Source: Ectocarpus siliculosus
Lineage: Eukaryota; Sar; Phaeophyceae; Ectocarpales; Ectocarpaceae
Length of the DNA stretch: 64,000 bases
Assembly: GCA_000310025.1 (NCBI GenBank)
Contig: FN649759.1
Coordinates: 527,338 to 591,337, forward strand
Direction: 5' to 3'
Positions within the stretch are counted from its first letter, which is position 1. Each line of letters opens with the position of its first letter. Below the pieces are notes generated by a model. The model ran no database searches. It was not told where the DNA came from and was given only the letters and a program-made list of their open reading frames with translations. Made by a program: the position numbers and the translations under genes. Positions 1 to 14,300 of this stretch are shown here, one piece after another.

Positions 1-2372
1 GTAAATATGCATGGTAAATAGTTGTTGTCTCCATTTTTCCTCTTGCTATGCACAAAACAAACTACCAGTTATTTACCCTATGGTTAACATCCGTGTCCTC
101 CGTGTACCTATGCATTTGACGTACCATACAAGTATGCATACACCAGAACAGAGTGGTAGTGCGAATTTTGCAGCTGGCATTTTGGGTGTCGGTCCCAGGT
201 GACAGCAGCAGTACAGTCGTTACAGTCGTGGGTCCGGCCGGTGTAATGGTTAGTTCCGTCCCTGTTTAACGGGATGGATGCCTGTTTAACGGGATGGATG
301 TCCTGAATAGCGGTCCCAAAATCTCGTGGCACGGCTGCACCTCGGTACTCAAACTGCAATATAACTGCCAATCCGGTTTAGCGGCGATGCCCTCGATGGC
401 ATTTACATTTACAACATCGTGTGAAAACGGCATATGCTGCGGTATGCGTACCATGCAAACAGGACGATCACCATGGGTGAGGATAATGCTGCTGCAGACT
501 CTGTACGCAGACGTGGAATTTTTCTGTTTGGTTCCGTTGGGGCTCGCTGGGCTCTTCGATCAGAGCTGTTGAGCTCAAGTTGGGAAACGTCGCAACTGCT
601 GATCCTGTTGCCTGCCGCTTGAAGTTTCGTCTTGCATCACTGCTGCTGTTTTGCTTTCATGAGCCCCTCGGCAGGAGGAATCCATTGTATGCATCACACA
701 AATAAATACACTCCACGTAAAGCAATAATAATGCGCATACACCGGAGAGCTTGGTATGAAGCATGTAGTCTAGACGTACATGGTTGTTTGTGGTAGGAGT
801 TATTTACAAACATGATCGACCCAGACAGGCCGCAGCCCCGTTGCATCCCCCCCGTACACACAAGCATACCAACGCAAAATGCAGCAGTATTTACGTATTT
901 ACGGAGTGAGAATTTGCCGCAGACCCACTTGCGGCAAGAGATGGCCGACGCATGTGGGAGGTGAAGTGGAGGGTCCTGATGGAAGCAGTACCGTAGTAAA
1001 TAGCAGTCTGGTGTCCCTCTCTTTAGGGTCTCGCGTTGACATCAGTGGGAATGTTTCTTTCGTCTGCCGAGTCAGTTGGGCTCTTGTCAACACACACAAC
1101 GCTCCCAACTAGCCAACTCATTTTGGAGTAGATTTTTGAATTGAAAATGTTTGGTCTCTCGGTGATCGAAAGTTTCGTTTGGTGGGCGGCGTACCTGCAT
1201 AGACGACACCCCGAAGCCGACATCGCTGTCCTCGCCATCTTCAGAAAACTGGGGTGGGTGATTGTGACCAAGGTTACGCGGGAGCGGCAGAGGCACGAGT
1301 ACAATGCCGTCAGTTGTGATCAGGGAGACAGCACACGAAATGCCCCGCCCATCATCAGCGTGGAGTAGGCGCGGAAGAGAGAGGCAACCAGCGACCGAAT
1401 TTCCGATGTTCGACAAGAGGGACAAGAGCAGGATACAGCAGTACTGGTATATTTCCAAAACCTCTGCTCTTGCGGAGGAGAGACTTCGACGACTACCCTG
1501 TGTAGAGATCTTTCGAGAGGGTCTACGCCGAAGCTGGTGTTGTGGAGATGGAGCTGGCGGAGTCGTGGTCCCAACCAACACTGCCAACCAACGAGCGGAA
1601 AAACCGCCACAAAAAAGCAGCGCAATAAGCTTCGGCTGGCTACAGACACACACACACGTTCTTCTGACCTTGGTCACACTCGGCTTGCTCAAGAAGACTC
1701 CCATAACAACGAGGCGTGGGAGGGAGGGCGTGTGTGTGAAGCCTGAGGACGGTAGTGTTGCTTGTGCTCGGCCGCTTGCTTGTGCCTTGCGTGTTGCGTG
1801 TGTCATTCCTTCGCCAAACACAGCAGTTTCTTTTAAGGGGGTACGCGGCTGTTTTTTCGCATACCTTGGAATAGAATACCAGCATCCGCGTCGCCCCGCC
1901 GCACATGTTGTTCTCTGTTCCTGGTTCGCGAACCAGCCATGAGCACTGCTGACTTTTTTGTTATTAGGATCTCTCTAGATCTCTCTTGGCCAGCCAAACG
2001 AGGTCGGGAAGACAGTGTTCCTTGCAAATCCCCGCGCTGAGCCGTAGCAGGCACATTAAACGGCCTCTGCTCTCTCCACGCTACGCCATATCGACGTTTT
2101 CGCGGTGTGAGCTCCAGCAGCCAGGTGAGTTTCGTGAGCGGATAATACCGAGAGCTATCCTGCTGCCTCTACTTTGGCAGCAAGCTTGAAACAGCAAGCA
2201 GCAAACGCGCACCATCCACACGTGCACCGATCACACCGGCAGGCTGGTGTCGTGCATGGCATCTTCTGCTGCAAGAGGATGATCTTTGCAAGACGGCTTG
2301 GCCGCCTCCTGTTCCTTTGAATATGCCTTTCCCGCACAGGCTGCACCCGCATATAGGAAAGGCCGCTCAATC
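1..2372. other. Upstream region with no recognised gene
   Basis: No open frame here resembles a known domain or joins a neighbouring exon. The longest frames (minus strand 1821-1087, plus strand 1304-1942) overlap each other, have unbiased composition and lack supporting splice sites. The last few hundred bases before 2373 presumably hold the promoter and 5' leader of the ankyrin-RING gene, but no TATA box or initiator could be assigned. Confidence 0.5.
261..300. repeat. Perfect 20-bp tandem duplication
   Basis: The 20 bases at 261-280 (beginning CCTGTTTAAC) are repeated exactly at 281-300. No larger repeat is visible around it. It probably reflects recent slippage. Confidence 0.9.
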
Positions 2373-5300
2373 ATGGCGGCAGATCAACACCACATGGATG
2401 TCATCGACGCGGCAAAGGTTGGCGACCAGCATCGGCTGCGCAGCTACCTGGATGAGCGAAACGGCGACGTGAATCTGCGAGACGACTCCACGCAGGGCAC
2501 TCTTCTCCACGTGAGTCCTGCCCCACGTTGCTGTTGTTGAAAAAATTTCCAACAAAATTGCTTCCCAAAGAGTCGGCTTGTCCCGCCGGTGCCACTTCGA
2601 TCATCGATCGCATCATCGCATCAGCTTTTCTGTCTTGTCTGGATGCAGACCGCCACAAGACGACTGACTACTGTACCACCTTTATCGTAGAAGGCAAAGA
2701 CAATACGCGGCCATGAAAGGGGAGAGGGAGCCCCCCCCCGCTGCTGTATTCTGCCCTGTGACGAAGATCTGATATGATTTGATAAGCCCTACCTATTGTA
2801 CGTACATTCAACACACCGCCATCGTGTTGTTTCGTTTCGTAGGCTCCGTCTATCGTTTCCTCTTTTTTTTTTGGAATTTCTTCCGATTTTCGGAAGGTCT
2901 TCAGCAATGCAAGTCTATGTAACCTTTATCTGTGCAGGTGGAATCAGCGCACGCTCATGTATACCGCTGTACCGAGTACTCTGTACCGAGAGTTGTACAA
3001 TATTGTTGTACACGTTAGGAGTGCCGTTGCGGAGGGTCTTTTTTTGTGCTGCGCACACGCTGCAAGAGGTGCGGGAGGCGATCTTCCACGACCTCTATCT
3101 CTCTCTTTCTCCCTCTCCAATGAGAGGAGGGAGGTTGTGAGCAGTAAATGACCCAAAGGTATGTTCGGGGGGTGCATACATTTCGGTATGGAGGGGGATT
3201 CCGTGAGTGATGCTGCTGCTCTCAAAGAGTAGCTGCGGCAGCATGTACCGCTGTAGTAAGCCGTTGTCCGTTGTCGGCACATCCGCCATTGAGAACCAAG
3301 GGGTTGGGGTGGCATCTCCAACGGTTAGTATTGCAGTGATTGTATGCATAGCTAATGCACAGTAGTTGATGTTCAAGCAGGCAGAGAGCGCGTTGCGAAA
3401 GCATTGCCAAAGCAACAGCATACATGCTCACAGGAGGAAATGCGCACTTCTCGCCAATAAAGCACGCGCTCCATCCAATCAGAGCCAGCGGAGAGAAAGT
3501 GGATCGATCCCTTTTCCGAGACATGTCCGCCATTTCCCACCGTTGCCATGATGCAGTATCGTACAGTATGCTAATGGTTATCAGCCGTTTCAGCCGCATT
3601 TTCGAACTCCGTGTCGACGGCACCGCCGGATCTCTCTTCACGAACAATGCTCGGCTAAACGTATCGTATCGGAAACGCCACACTCTTGCCGACGGCACGT
3701 CATTTACCTGTAGGTATATACCGCAATTTTACACCACAGTTTATTGCATTCTTGCAGTATCATATTGTAGTAGAAACCAAACAAACCCTTGGACCCAATG
3801 TTGAACCTCGATTCCTCTGCAGCAAACACATGACACATGTCTGCTGTGGCAGTGACGGTGCCGAATTGCACGGCTTTACTGACAGGATCAACACGGACTC
3901 ACGAACCTTCCGACACGTACACAATCATTTTTTATGTGATCTTACCACATAGCGAGCTTTCCGACACGTACATACACAAATCCTTTTTGTGTGATGTTAC
4001 CACATTATTGTTCATCAACAATATCACAATATCGCAGTACATGAACTTGGTCAGGAGTTTTCCCCGAGAAATAGGTGGGGTCGACGTGGGCTCCTCGTCA
4101 CACCCCACAACCCGAAACCCAGAGTTAAGTTCCCACAGCAGGAACTACACTACGTCACAGACTTCGCTCCCCATTTTGTGGCAACGACAACCGCCGGGCA
4201 GCCGCCACACCTGGAACACATAAATACATCCAACTCCAACCCTGTCGCATCTATCTTTCATGTCATTCCATGTCATGATTTTGGGTTGAAGTTCACTCAA
4301 CGGGATTATATGCCTTGTGCGGATTTTGGGTTTGTCACTGATTCATCTGGCTCTTGTAAATGAACCTCTCCGGCGTTTCGGCTGCCCAAGCCTACCCTAA
4401 CCCACAAGACCTTCTGGTGACCAGGGTCAGGGGTTCGAATACCGGCGCAAGCGAGCTTTTCTTGCAGAATGAGACTGTCTCTCGCTTCCACTCCTGGCCT
4501 AGTGGATAGCGCTAGTTCGTGTGTACACAGCAGAGGGAAGAGAGTGCTGCACTCCTCTCGCATTAAAAACCGAAGACCGAAGGCAAAGTACCGCAGGAGG
4601 GGAGGGTAGGAGTGGACCTCACGGAGAGAAACCCTTCTGTGTGACCACGGTTTGAGTAAACGGCACAAGTGCTGTGAACGATGATTTGAAGTGAATACAA
4701 CAACAACAATAAAGCCAACATGCCGAATGCAAATTTTGGGCCGCATCGAGCCCTCCGACCTATTGAGATATGCATACACGCATACACCATCCCATGATGA
4801 GAACACAACGAGCTTCCGCGGACGCCGTGGATTCATTGCTAACCTTTCCCAGACTCGACTCTGCTTCTGTTGATTCTGTTTGATAGGAAATAAAGTTGTT
4901 GCGTCATGAATAAGAATAAAGTTAGAAGAGAACGCCCGTCCCTTGGTGGTGCGTTACCCCAGAGGCAGAATCCCGATACGGCAGCAGAGACGACGTTCCA
5001 AAGAGGCACGTTGAATGCTTTCTGACTTTGCTACAAGTGTTTAGAAATAAGTTTCCTTGTCCTTCTAATTGTAGGTCAAGCTTTCCGTTGGCCTGGCCAC
5101 ACGCAAGAGCCATGGAACAGCTGTGAGACGTTCAGAACCTGTGTTCCTGGCATGGTTGTCAAGCATATCTTGTTATTTATGCATCCCTTGTTGCCATCGT
5201 TTGAGACAGACCTGCGAAAGTTGTTGTATGCATATCTATACCACCCAATATCTGCGCCTGCTGCTGCACCTCACGTATTTTGTCGGGCACCTTCACTATA

Positions 5301-8300
5301 CAAGAGTTAGCGCCCGCGTTTAAGAAACGTCAATCTCGGATCGAGGCAATTATTTTACTTTGTTGCCATCGTCGAGCACAAGTCATTGTATTTAGCCAAG
5401 CGTAGGGTCCACGGCCAAGCTGTGTTTCTTAATCGGCTTTTCTTATTTGTCGCGAGGATCTGAGGGTTTTTTCCTCAAGGTTTGTTTCTCAATCGCGGGC
5501 ACTAGCTGTAGTACAAGTACAATACTGCGGTGCTTGCCTGTGATATGGGACATGGGTCCAGTTTGTAGTTGTATTTGTAAACGAGTTTCCGGATATGGAC
5601 GCAAGGCCATGGCCAATGACCAAACCATCCCGCTCCGCTGCGTTCTTACTCACTGATTTCGGTGAAGAACCTAACCGTACCCATCTGTATCGATACGTGA
5701 AGAGCCCAGCATAAGTTTTCGATGGATGGTGCTTCTGAGAATGGTTCGATGGAAGTACGCACAATCTAAGAGACACGACACAAGTCACAAGTCACAAGTC
5801 TTTTCACAGCTGTGGCGACGGATACCGAAGCTACCATCCGATTTGAATCCCTCGACGTTATTTCCAGCGTTGCGGTCGCCCCGGTGGCGAGAAGACCTTC
5901 TAGTCGTGGCCCGTGCCCGTGTGTGTGTCGTTGTCGTTGCTCTGGACATGTCACCGGGGACCGAGTGTTGGGGGGCCGTAGCTTTTGAGTGTCGTAGCCC
6001 CATAGTTGGGGTGTCGGGGCACCGTAAATTCGAGAGTGGGGGGGGCGTGGGGGTCGATTGTGGTAACCTCGTGCTTGGGGAAAGATGACTTACGACGATT
6101 TATACCCTTTTTAACCATTGGCGTTTTTACAAGATGGACCATAGCGTGTAATCAAGCAGACATTCATGCCCCCCCCCTCCTGTGTGTGTGTCCCCCAGTG
6201 GGCTTGCTCGTACGGGCGTCTTGGTGCTGTAGCGCTGCTGCTGGACAGGGGAGCGGACGTGAGTGCTACCGATAACGAGTGCTGGACAGGCCTACACTGG
6301 GCGTGCCACACGGCAGCAACAGATACGGCAAGGTAGAGAAGAGAAGACATGTTTCATGACATGTTTCATGGATCACATGTTTCGTTTGATGGATCAGGCG
6401 GAGCGAGAGGAGAGTGGGAAGAGAGAGAGAGAGACCGAACAACGCTAGAGGAAGAGATAGATAAGGGGCGGAGAAGAGAAGAGAAAAAGAGGGGGTGTTG
6501 TTGTAAGTGGCAGGGAGCTTTGTGCGGGCGTGTACATAGATTCTTGCATTCTTGCCTTGGCTTCGTCTTCCACGTAACGGAACAGCAGTGGAGGAGGCGT
6601 CTTGTACACAACTGCCCCTACACCAAAACATGCCTCCTTGTTGACCCAATGACCACGACATTCCTGACCTTCCTCCCCTCTGACCTCAATGTAGGCTGCT
6701 GTTGGAGCGCGGCGCGCCAGCCGATGAGAGGGACACTCAGGAATGGACACCGCTGCATGTCGCTTGCCACTCTGGAAGAACCGACACAGTGCGGTATGAT
6801 CAATTGTCTTTGCGTGTCTTGCTTGCATCTATTGCCTCGGCTTGCGGTGACCGCGCTAACCGTATTGGGTCAGCCAATAGGAAGACACCAATCTCTTCGT
6901 GGCGGGACATGGAACTAGTGAAAATCATTTGTTGTCCGCGGCCTTCCCAGACAAAGATGCTCGGAGTGCCGGAGTACACGGGAGGCTTTTTTCTACCGTT
7001 GGCTTTTTTCTCTCCAGGCAGCGTTTGAGTGTATTGTACGTACAGTATGCTCAAATATGATGCAGGGGTGCAGTTTTGGAGGTGTTCCACTATTGAGTGG
7101 TACGTCCTCAAGCGCGCTAGGGCCCGTCGATGGGGCTGTACTGTACATCAAGGTTGAACCGTCGAGGATTGCGGAACCACATGGTGGCAGCACGACGAGG
7201 ATGACCCAAGAAAAAATATACTTCGTGGCTTCATTGCCGTGTGCGGAGTGCTCACCAGAATTGAGAGTGGTGGACCGGGTCATCCATCGTTTCACTTTCT
7301 GCCCGTTGTTCGCGCAAGCTTTTTCGGTCACTTGGTTGCTTGCGCTCAAGGAAAAGGAGAATATATGTATTACCCACCCGCCTAGCTGTCTTGTCTCATG
7401 CCGCACTCTGCCCTGACTGCCGTGTTATACGCACCACACGGTCTGTAGGTTTCTGCTGAGCGCTGGGGCTACCGTGTCTGCGAGAACGGACAAAAACTTG
7501 ACAGCTCTGCATATCGCGTGCGAGAGCGGCTTTACCGACACAGCCAGGTGGGTGGCGGGACTTGGTTTTTGATAGATCCTAGGGCAGGTGGTGTCGTCGA
7601 AAGTCGAAGCGTTTAAACGTTTAAACGACATCGTTGGCCAAACCGCGGGCCGGATTAATAAGGCACGCGGGGGACGAAGAACTCCTCCTGTAGAACCAAC
7701 CTGCCGGATGGTTGTACCTAAGTGTTATATTTTTCTGTCCGCTGCCACTACAGGTAGATATAATACTGGTAGTTCTTTGTGGTGTAGGGATGCATGGGAA
7801 TCCGGGAGGGCATTGAAGCATATGGTCGGGGGATAGGGGAATGTCGCACCAGAGAGGGTCGGACCTCCCATCATCATGATCATCGTCATCATCATCCACA
7901 ACCCCGTCTACGAGTAGACGACCCTGAGACTTTCTTTGCCCCCAGATGATTTTCCATCCTTTCATCCTGTCCTCGTGTTTGTTTCTGCGTACAATACCGC
8001 TGCCACGTTTCTTGTTTGCGTTGACCTCCCTCCCCCCCTCGCCTTGGCTTGCCGGGGCAGGCTGCTGCTTGATGCCGGGTTGCTCGTCTCTGCAGTAGAC
8101 GATGAGGCGTACTCGGCACTGCACCTGGCCTCGGCGGGGGGGCACACGGACGTGGTTCGTCTCCTGCTGCAGGCCGGTGCGGAGGGGGACTCTTCGACGG
8201 AGAGGAACCACAGGCCGTTGCACCTGGCGGCGCAATACGGGCACAGTTCCGTTGTCCATGTGCGTGATGGATTGGATGGTTTGGTGTGCGGGGTGGTGAC

Positions 8301-11300
8301 CCTTGTGATCGGTGCTGCCAGGGTTTGTTGGAATATCGAATCAAATATGAGCGTACCACTATTATTGTAGCCGACTTGAACAATAAAATTCCATCAACCT
8401 TACAGCAGTCGTGATTTCGTTAACCTACACGAGTCGTGATTCCAACAGCCCGGTTGCTGCTGGTGGAAGTCTTGGTTCTTCGACGCTGGTGTACTGCTGT
8501 GTTGGTGGGTTTGTTGGATGTCAGCGACGGATGTGGTTGGTCCTTTGGCGTCGGAATTCGACGCTATCGAACGAAATCAAGACAGCAGTGTACTGGTAAT
8601 GTTGAAGCGCGAGAATAGACGCGAGCACGCTCTCTAGTTCCGCGTGTCCCATCGGCTGTTGTGCGTGTGTGTTGTGTTCTTGAGTTTTCATCGACAGCGT
8701 TAACGGCCTATCTGGTGAAACAACGAAAGTCTGCGGCGGAACAAAACGCGCTAGCAGAACATGCTTTATCGTCATCGGGCTTCGCCTACCGTAGGGGTGG
8801 AAGTCGTACCACGGGATTCAGTCTCCGACATGTTTCTGTCTGTTTGTTGCGTCTATTAATAGTGTCTTCCTTACGGTGTCCTGTGATGAACAGGTTCGAT
8901 AATAGTCCTCCTTCTTCCTGCTGCTCCTGTTTTCGCTTTGTGTGATGGGCAGCCTTTGAATAGGCCCGTGCCATCCTTTTCTCTCGTGTAAGAGGCTTTT
9001 TGAATGGCAGTCTCTGTGACAATCCTTTTCTCTCTCTGCCCGTACTCTTTCTTCCAGCTGTCTGGATGTCTCTCTCTCGCAGCACTGGTCTCACAGTCCT
9101 GTTGCCTGTCTCCGTTGCATCGTTTTCTCTCTTCCGTTTTTTTTGTTTCAGCTTTTGCTCGAGGCAGGGGCTGCTGTAGACGTTCGAGATGACGGCAACT
9201 ACACCCCGACACATCTCGCGTGTACTTACGGACACACAGAAACTACCAGGTGCGGTGCGGTCACCCTCTCCCTCGGGGGAACGACAGATAGCAGTCAGGT
9301 CGTGTACCATGACAGGGGTGTTGGTATAATGTCTTCGGCGACGAGAGTGCGGCAGGCGTGATGAGCACTCAGACGTTCTGTTCTGGAGGTACTCCTTAGC
9401 CCTTGCAAGAATTGAGGGTGATGTGACTGACCTGCTCTTGCCTATGTATCGAGACGTGTGCGTTAAGTTTTCGATAGTCTGAGGTGTGCAGAAGAGGACT
9501 ACCCCGCCCCCGCGTGGATGCTCTTGGTGTCTTGTCTTTATCCGTGCCCTCCCCACTGGTGGCGGTCTTTTCCTGATCTTTGGCATGGCAGCGTGAGAAT
9601 GCTGTCGACGTCTCTTGGCTTTGGCTCTCTCGTAATTCCAACGTCGCGGCCTTCTCTCCAGCCTGTAGCCTCTCTTCTTCTTGTGTCGCATGGTGCACTT
9701 GATCACTTGATGACTTGATGTGTGGTGTTTCGATTGGATACTACGCGGACCAATATCACGTCGGACGTCGACGCGCAGAAGATAGCGGACGAGTGGGGCG
9801 AGTTCCAACAAGACGTGTCCAACAGACCCCGCGGATCACGAAGAAGCTCCCTCACGAAGAATCTTTGCGACGGAGGTTCTTATGACCCGCGGGGTCTGGT
9901 CGACGTCTTGTGGAAGTCGCCCCACGTCTCCGCTATCTTCTGCGCGTCGACGACCGACATGATGTCCGTCGGTGGGCTCGAACACGGGAAAATCGGTGGA
10001 GAGCAGAGTGCTGTGCAGGGCGTGTGGCGGGGGGTTGGGAGCGGGGAGCGGCAGAAAAGTCCGCAACGGCTACGGCGGGATACTGTATGCGAATCGCTCT
10101 TGTCAGCAAGGAATGCACGAACGAACGAACGAACGGCCTAAACTCGTGTCACGTCGCAAACCTCAATTTCCCCTCCAAGGCTTCTGCTGGAGTACGGAGC
10201 CGACGTCGAGGCCCTGGATTCTGAGGAGTGGTCCCCCTTCCACTGGGCCTGCCAGCTGGGGAACGTTTACACCGCACGCCTCTTGATGGCAAGAGGTGGG
10301 GGTGTTTCGATGTTTCTTAACCCTTGTTGCTTGCTCTCTGCTATTTACCACCACCATTTTGCCTGTACCATCACCAGCATTACCATTACCGTGCTGCCTT
10401 TACCGCCACCCCTTTGCGGTTACCATTACGATTTTGCCATTACAACATAGTACCATTCTGCCATTCCATTTTCCTCTTGGTGGTTACGGGCGGGATCATG
10501 GTGGGCAGGGAGTGGGGAGGGTCGGCGACAGCACTGGGTGTTGCATGTTTTTGGGCATGCCCTCCCCGCCGTTTTTATAACACTTTGCCGCGAGGGTAGA
10601 GACAAACACCGATTATCGGACGTGTCTGTCTCTGCGAGGAGTAAAGGAACGGAGACCCGCCTCGTAACCGACTATTGACCAATGGTCATGTGACCAAGAG
10701 GCGCGCGTCTTGTCTTGTCTCTTGTGTGCATTCCCCCGAAGGTGCCAACAGAGCGGCTCGTACCTCACGAGGACACCAGGCCCTGCACCTCGCGGCAGAG
10801 AACGGGCACACGGAGACAGTCAGGATGCTACTCGACAACGGGGCCGACCCAAATGCCAAGGACGAGGTATGCACTTCTATGCCGTTATGCCTAACCCTAA
10901 CCCTAACCCTAACCCCAAGGGGAAAGGCAGCGGCGTCCTGACCTGTAATATGTAGCGGGTTGCGTAGTATACCACACGCCCTGATTTTGGTTGTTGAAAG
11001 CTGAGGGTTAGTGTTAGTGTTAGGGTTTGGGTTAAGTTACCTGTGTACCTGTAACATGTAGCAGGTTTCGTAGTATACCGCACACCTGATGTGCTTGTTG
11101 AAAGATTAAGGTTGAGGTTGATTTCTCTACGACGAAGATGGTGCCAACAGCAGTCGACTCATGCATTTTTGGAAACCTCTCAATGAGACGATTCCAACGC
11201 CTCCTCCGCCATTTCGGCGCCGTCGCTATTTTTGCCGGAGAGTAATCGATCGATCTTGGACAATCGGTTCAGGTTGGGGGGGTGGCACCGTACAGTGAGG

Positions 11301-14300
11301 CAACAAACCAGGCCTATTCGTCGCAGAGAGAGAGGCGGCAGCAGGGTGTGTTCGACCAGATGTGCCAAAAGTAGTCAATACCTTAAATATTTGTAGAAAA
11401 TGTGATGGCGATTTTTCCAAGCAGGCCACCGCTAAATGTTTCTTTCATTTTTTTTTTTTACGACACGCTCGACCAGGAGATTTCCCACCATGCAGGGTAC
11501 GTAATCGTTGTGGTTCACCACGATTCATGCCCGTGCGGAGGCAATCCTTTGTAGGTTGCCTTGTTCCTTGCCCTTGCCCTATCTACGCACCTCTTTCCTG
11601 CTCTCTTCATATATCTCTTGTGTCACTTGCTCAATGTCTGTCCTCACCTTGTACCCTATTTTGTCGAACATTGTCGCAAGGTCCTCTACACCCCCCTCCA
11701 CTGGGCGGCCCAGTACGGACACCTCGAAGTGGCTTCCCTGCTCCTTGCTAAGGGAGCCGGGCCCAGCCACCAAGCCGACTATCTCGACACACCCTTGCAC
11801 CTAGCGTGTCTCCTCGGTCACGGTGCCGTGGTCTTGCTGCTGCTCGAGAACGGCGCAGAGCCTTCGGCGTTAGATGAGGACGGGAAGGTAGGCAGGCGCC
11901 GTGACTAACTGTTGTGTACCGTACGTGGCAGGACGGTACCAAGCCCCCTGGATTGGTTTCAAACCTTGATTTGCGGCAGTGACGATGCCGAAAATTGCGT
12001 CGCTTGAACCGGCTCGTGGAGAGCTGTGTACAGCGTATCATTCGAGTTTTTGTTTGTCGGAGGGAGTCATACGTAAGAGTGTCTGTCAACTTTCGGCCCG
12101 GGGAGTACGGTGTATTTTGCGACCTTGGTGTCGCTCTGTTGGCTGTGTTTTCTTGCAGGCACTATCACTTGGTAGAACGTCCATCCGTCATTGTTTTTGT
12201 CGTCGTTTCTTCGTTATTTCTTTTTCCAGCTACCGGAACAAGTGGTCGGAATGGCGGAAGGGTCGAACATCACCACAGCTGAAAAGGAAGCGATAGCCGA
12301 AGCAGTCATGGAGAGGCGAAGGCTCATGTCGCCGGGAGGGGTGGGAGAGTCTGGTGAGAGGGCCTAGAGCGGTACATGTAGCGTGGCGGTGTGTTTGCCC
12401 CGTTTCGTGTGTAACGGGCGAGACCATGTGGGTAACTAACTGGTTTCAGTAGGATAGCCTTCAGATTTCCCGCCTTCGAGCTTTATGTGTTTTTGATATA
12501 AAGTGCCGACGTATTTATTGTTTTTTTGCTCGTACGTCAATTGGTGCTGCGGAAAGGTTTGGCCCAATGCTGCAGCAGTAGCTATGACGGGCTAGGAGGC
12601 CAGGGGTTGGACAGAGAACTGAGGTTAGATTTGCTGTCTGCACCCAAACCCCTGTGCCTGTTGGAAGGTACCGACATGTTGGAGGGTACCGGCGTCATTG
12701 ATGGCACGCACCTGATGACAGCAGCTGCACCACGATTGCCGCGAGCCATGACGCATCTGTTCTGTGTTGGCTTGGGGTGTTAATGTTAACAATGCCAACG
12801 CTGTTTTTACACCACGCCAACCCCGGGGGCCTTGCCTTGTCGTGGTTGTACTGTACTCCGCTCGTAGCGGGGAGTGCCAGCCTACCACACGCTCGACAAA
12901 GCGGCGGCGGCGGCGGCGGCGGGAGCTCGGAAAGGCTGTTACCGCTGCCGCGCTCGATGGCCATGGCTAGGGGTACAGCGCCGGTGACGTCGGATCTGAT
13001 GAGCGGCCACTTCGCGTACGAAGAAGCTACAGAAGAAGAGGACGATGACCAGGACGATGACGAGGACGAGGAGGAAGAGGAGGGGAGTCAAGACGAGGGC
13101 GGGGGGTTGGCGATGCAGGGGGTAGTGCACGCCAGAAGGCTACAACCACGCGACGGCATGGGCCCCTCCTCGTCTGAAGATGGGGGCCGCGGAATGGCGG
13201 CGGGGGGAGGGGAAGCGGTATCCCTCGCGGCTTCCTCCCAAGTTGGGGCCGTCCCGCCTTCTTCGCTGGGGGGAGGGGGGGCGGGAAGAGGGGGGGGTGG
13301 GGTGGGGGGGAGCTCGCGGGCAGGAAGGGGGGCCGGCAGGGGGGGGCACCAGAGGTCTTCCCGGGAGGAGCAGGTGGGATACGCGAATGCCTGTACCTCG
13401 CACTGATGTGATTTACTGGCCCCCCTCTCCTGATTTTCACCCCTCCCTCCAAAGAAAGGCCAGCAACAATGTCTTACTCCACGGCGTTTGGCGCACAAAG
13501 CCGCTACACCCGCATGGGTGTTGGCAGCCCGATATTTCGATATTTCCAAAAGCAATCGGGGTTGGGTTCCTGGTGTATTCCAAGTACATGCCATCGCTTC
13601 AACTCTTCTTCGGCTCGGCTTGATTGCGCATCCCGAACCTGCCTCCTATGCACCGCCTCTGGCGCCACTCTGTCCACCCGGGCAGGCATTGTTTTGGCAA
13701 CAACGCCCTTGTCTCGACTACGAAGGAGTAAAGCAGAGCTATGCGTACGAGTGAGATGTTTCCCCTATTCACTGCTGGAGCAGCAGACGCTGCTGTGTTG
13801 GCTTTTCGTTGTTCAGGTCTCCAATATCCAATATTCGCGCCAGCCAAGTAGCCGACACCAACGGACATTACCACCCCCTAGCCCTAGCCCGGCTTCGTAG
13901 GGATCCGAGGTCAATGGTTTAGTGACTACGGTATGAACGGCCATGAGTACACCGCCCCACCTCCGTCCCCAACCACAGACGAGCTCTATGGTGTAACGAC
14001 TACGGCATGCATGTAAACGAGCACACCCCCCTCCCCCCCCCACTGGCCCACATTTTCACCACCGACTCGAATCTCAATTGCGCCGCGCCTGACTGACCCT
14101 CCACCCTCCGTCCGCCCACCACCAACAAGATGGCCTCTTCACGGAGGCCAGCGTCATCCCCGTCCCACGATCACTCGCTGGCTGCGGCGGAACTATCCCG
14201 CCTGAGGATCGAGCTGGACCGAGCGCGGAAGTGCGTGGCCTGTCTCTCGAGAGATCGAGACACGCTGCTGTTCCCCTGCAAGCACTTGGTGCTGTGTAGC

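Noticed and set aside
1087-1821. 244-codon minus-strand frame and overlapping plus-strand frame 1304-1942
   Set aside because: No domain, unbiased composition, no splice partner. Frames of this length occur by chance in GC-rich DNA.
10886-10918. True chromosome end
   Set aside because: Only four hexamers, inside an intron, with the coding frame continuing on both sides.
13027-13594. Pro-rich minus-strand frames opposite the acidic/Gly-rich exon of the ankyrin-RING gene
   Set aside because: Shadow of the Gly/Glu-coding strand. The plus strand has phase-correct acceptor and donor on both sides.
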